This document shows, one piece after another, positions 61,798 to 64,000 of a stretch of DNA of 64,000 nt. The stretch is from Fidelibacterota bacterium (GTDB taxonomy: Bacteria; Fidelibacterota; Marinisomatia; Marinisomatales; UBA1611). The translations under genes and the position numbers were made by a program. The stretch lies in contig JADHUI010000011.1 of assembly GCA_016784605.1 (NCBI GenBank), positions 1 to 64,000 of the forward strand, given 5' to 3'. Position 1 is the first letter of the stretch. Each line of letters starts with the position of its first letter. Below the pieces are notes generated by a model. It made no database searches, was not told where the DNA came from, and saw only the letters and a program-made list of their open reading frames with translations.

Positions 61798-63246
61798 ATG
61801 GCAAAAATCTTACATGTGGGTGGTGCAAAAAAATCATTTCCGGAGTTAACTCCTTTTGGACATATTGTAGATACGGTTCAAAATGGGATGATTGCGTTAA
61901 GTGCTCTTTCTGTAGATCATTACGATGTGGTGGTCATTGAAGATGAATTACCACTTCTTACTCCAGCAAAATTGATTTTCGAAATCAATGCTTTATCAGG
62001 TCGATTTCCGATTATTGCATTAATTAGAAATGATAGCCGACGAAATGAAATATTAACTGATTTTGATCATGGATTATTTGGATGGTTTGAGCCAAAAGTC
62101 GGCACGCCGGAACAATTATCTCATTTAATTAATACTGCAAATAATTATCACCAATTCCTAGATAGTCTCCCTCCAAAATTGGGCCAAAAACTCACGTTTC
62201 ATGGCTGTTGTAATATTATCGGTATTTCAAAAGTTATGCAGGAAAATTTTAAACTTTTGCTTCAAATTCAGGAAAAAGACGTAACCACTTTCTTGCGCGG
62301 TGAGAGTGGCACTGGTAAAAATTTAATGGCCAAATTACTTCATTCAAACGGGAGTCGCGCATTAAAACCATTCATTTCTGTGAATTGCCCAGCCATTCCA
62401 TCCGAATTATTAGAAAGTGAATTATTCGGCCATGAAAAAGGTGCATTTACTGGAGCAACCGATCGTAAAGATGGGAAATTTCTGGTGGCTAATGGTGGAA
62501 CTATTTTTCTCGACGAAATTGGCGATATGAGTCCTTCTCTACAAGCAAAAATATTGCGTGTATTAGAAAGTGGTGAAATTGAGCGTGTGGGTGGAGCCGA
62601 AACCATGACGGTGGATGTACGAGTTATATCCGCCACAAATCAAGATTTAGATAAAATGATTCGAGAAGGAAAGTTTAGACAAGATCTTTTTCATCGATTA
62701 AACGTATTCCCTGTTACACTGCCTCCCTTAAGGGATAGAAAGGGTGATATTCCCCTTTTATCCATGATGGTATTGAAAAAACTTCGAGAAAAATATAATA
62801 TGCCTGTTAATTATATTGGACCAGAAGCAATGGAACTATTACACCAATATGATTGGCCCGGAAATGTGCGTGAATTACAGAATACGCTCGAAAGATGTTT
62901 ACTTATTTCGGATAATAAACATTTAATGAAAGACGATATTTCTTCTGTTTTAAAAGAAGAAGCGGCTCATACCCAAGCTCAAAAACAAGTCTCACCTACA
63001 GAAACTCTCCCTGTTATGGATTCTGTAACACCCAATAGTGCTCCGCAAGACATACCACAAACTGCCGTTATTAACCCAATTGTAACGCATGAGGTAAAAA
63101 CATTAAAGGATTTGGAAAAAGAAGCTATTGTTTTAGGATTGGAACGCACAAAATGGAATTTGACTCTTACCGCAAAGCAATTGGGTATTAGTCGAATGAC
63201 ACTTTATAGAAAATTGGAGCAGCATGGCCTTCGGGACAAAGACTAA
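61798..63246 (+). CDS. Sigma-54-dependent transcriptional activator with degenerate receiver domain
   Basis: 482 residues from ATG 61798, one base after the pilB stop. Residues 1-120 have a receiver fold, but the acidic pair is GG (ILHVGGAKK), the phospho-acceptor Asp is Glu (VVVIEDELP) and the conserved Lys is Glu (GWFEPK). Residues 140-385 are the AAA+ sigma-54 domain: GESGTGKN, FGHEKGAFTGA (sigma-54 contact), GGTIFLDEIGDMS, DWPGNVRELQNTLERC. The end is a Fis-type HTH (LTLTAKQLGISRMTLYRKL). It likely activates pilus genes, PilR-like, without phosphorylation control. Confidence 0.92.
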   Translation: MAKILHVGGAKKSFPELTPFGHIVDTVQNGMIALSALSVDHYDVVVIEDELPLLTPAKLIFEINALSGRFPIIALIRNDSRRNEILTDFDHGLFGWFEPKVGTPEQLSHLINTANNYHQFLDSLPPKLGQKLTFHGCCNIIGISKVMQENFKLLLQIQEKDVTTFLRGESGTGKNLMAKLLHSNGSRALKPFISVNCPAIPSELLESELFGHEKGAFTGATDRKDGKFLVANGGTIFLDEIGDMSPSLQAKILRVLESGEIERVGGAETMTVDVRVISATNQDLDKMIREGKFRQDLFHRLNVFPVTLPPLRDRKGDIPLLSMMVLKKLREKYNMPVNYIGPEAMELLHQYDWPGNVRELQNTLERCLLISDNKHLMKDDISSVLKEEAAHTQAQKQVSPTETLPVMDSVTPNSAPQDIPQTAVINPIVTHEVKTLKDLEKEAIVLGLERTKWNLTLTAKQLGISRMTLYRKLEQHGLRDKD

Positions 63247-64000
63247 CTCTCCTCAGATTTATACTTACATTGCGAAAAATGATTCTGACAATGTGGTTCG
63301 AGGTGAATTAAAGGCCATTAACGAAGATTCAGCGCTTCAACAATTGGATCGCCTTGGTTTAGAACCTGTTTCTGTTAATCTATTAAAAGAATCTATCTGG
63401 GATAAAGATATTTCATTTTTTGAACGTGTTCCTGCTCAAGCAATTTATACGTTTACCCGTCAGCTTTCTGTCATGTTAAAAGCGGGCGTCCCTTTGGTTG
63501 AAGCACTTGACTCCATGCAGGGAGAGAGCACCAACCCAGGACTCAATAAAGCTTTAACACAGGTGATATCTGATGTTTCTGGCGGACAAGCACTTTCAGG
63601 AGCCATGGCTAAACATCCTAAATTATTTGATTCTATGTTTGTAAATATTGTAAAAGCTGGAGAAAGTGCCGGTGTTTTGGATGATGTGTTATTGCAATTA
63701 GCTGACTTTATTAATCATGATTTACGATTGAAAATGGGCATTAAACAAGCGGTTCGTTATCCCGCCATTGTGGTCGGAATAACCATGTTTGTGGGAATTT
63801 ATGCGGTGACATTTATTCTTCCACGTTTTTCATCTCTTTTTTCACAAACGAATATTGCATTACCCCTTCCCACACGCATTTTATTGGGCATGGATCAATT
63901 TATGCAAAATTATTATTATCATATTATTATTGTACTTGCCGGATTAGCCTTTGCCTTTTATCGTTATGTTCAAACAGAAGTTGGAAGATTTAAGTTTGAT
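63224..64000 (+). CDS. pilC: Type IV pilus inner-membrane platform protein (cut off by the window end)
   Basis: The ATG at 63224 overlaps the end of the regulator gene by 23 bp. The frame is open through 64000 (259 codons) and has no stop in the window. The start QIYTYIAKNDSDNVVRGELKA is the usual GspF/PilC opening. The first GspF domain follows (FTRQLSVMLKAGVPLVEALD, GGQALSGAMAKHPKLFDSMFVNIVKAGESAGVLDDVL), then a membrane helix (YPAIVVGITMFVGIYAVTFILP) and the cytoplasmic loop. A full protein is about 400 residues, so about a third is missing. Confidence 0.92.
   Translation, partial: MAFGTKTNSPQIYTYIAKNDSDNVVRGELKAINEDSALQQLDRLGLEPVSVNLLKESIWDKDISFFERVPAQAIYTFTRQLSVMLKAGVPLVEALDSMQGESTNPGLNKALTQVISDVSGGQALSGAMAKHPKLFDSMFVNIVKAGESAGVLDDVLLQLADFINHDLRLKMGIKQAVRYPAIVVGITMFVGIYAVTFILPRFSSLFSQTNIALPLPTRILLGMDQFMQNYYYHIIIVLAGLAFAFYRYVQTEVGRFKFD

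Noticed and set aside
1-64000. CRISPR arrays, rRNA genes, transposases, prophage or defence systems
   Set aside because: I saw no regular repeat-spacer series, rRNA sequence, transposase, integrase or known defence gene anywhere in the window.

Overview
The window is 64 kb of AT-rich, gene-dense bacterial DNA. It has long operons with 1-4 nt gene overlaps, one tRNA gene, no rRNA and no CRISPR array. Nine secreted proteins end in the same C-terminal domain of about 75-90 residues, opening with a YPNPFNP-type motif and ending in a short K-rich strand. This is the type A sorting domain of the type IX secretion system (T9SS). Together with TonB receptor/DUF4249 pairs, a DUF5916 barrel, DUF1800/DUF1501 proteins and a eukaryote-like citrate synthase, this points to the FCB superphylum. 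My best guess is a marine Candidatus Marinimicrobia (SAR406)-like genome. That is inference from gene families; no marker gene in the window settles it. None of the T9SS machinery genes are here, only cargo.

Layout. 1-4.2 kb: a cut-off beta-helix T9SS protein, a chimeric ORF that starts like an OppD-type ABC ATPase and continues as a beta-barrel, and a secreted subtilase. 4.2-8.1 kb: a ferritin-like protein, butyrate kinase (apparently with a non-standard start codon), phosphate butyryltransferase and a large Rossmann protein, in one operon. 8.2-15.7 kb: a TPR/helix-turn-helix regulator, a Met/His-rich lipoprotein, a multicopper oxidase and two paralogous carboxypeptidase-regulatory-like proteins; three of these are T9SS cargo and the group looks copper- or surface-related. 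15.7-26.1 kb: the remnant of an outer-membrane receptor, an FKBP isomerase, hydrolases, the DUF1800/DUF1501 pair, a cold-shock protein, MsrB, several very small membrane proteins, a PAP2 protein, a strikingly Cys/Lys-rich secreted protein and a c-type cytochrome/lamin-tail T9SS protein.

26.2-32.1 kb (minus strand): a tightly coupled operon with an outer-membrane lipoprotein, an unrecognised 328-residue protein, a metallo-hydrolase, DUF309, a receiver-like protein, endonuclease III, a spore-photoproduct-lyase-like radical SAM protein and a 2-oxoglutarate oxygenase. 32.1-37.9 kb (minus): a secreted protease block (M14 carboxypeptidase, S8 subtilase, unknown T9SS protein). 38-47 kb: housekeeping genes (citrate synthase, SerB, MsbA-like exporter, HemW, AMP nucleosidase, exonuclease III). 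47-57.8 kb: two paralogous TonB receptor/DUF4249 lipoprotein operons, separated by a BolA/monothiol glutaredoxin group, tRNA-Glu and a DUF2231 protein, and followed by a DUF5916 outer-membrane protein. 57.9-64 kb: a glycosyltransferase, then a type IV pilus/type II secretion operon (receiver, PilD, PilB, NtrC-like regulator with a degenerate receiver, PilC running off the end).

The most unusual items are the chimeric ORF with 63-nt direct repeats shared by the flanking T9SS genes, the butyrate kinase start, a palindromic element inserted in frame in a subtilase sorting domain, the Cys/Lys repeat protein, and the pseudo-receiver of the sigma-54 activator.
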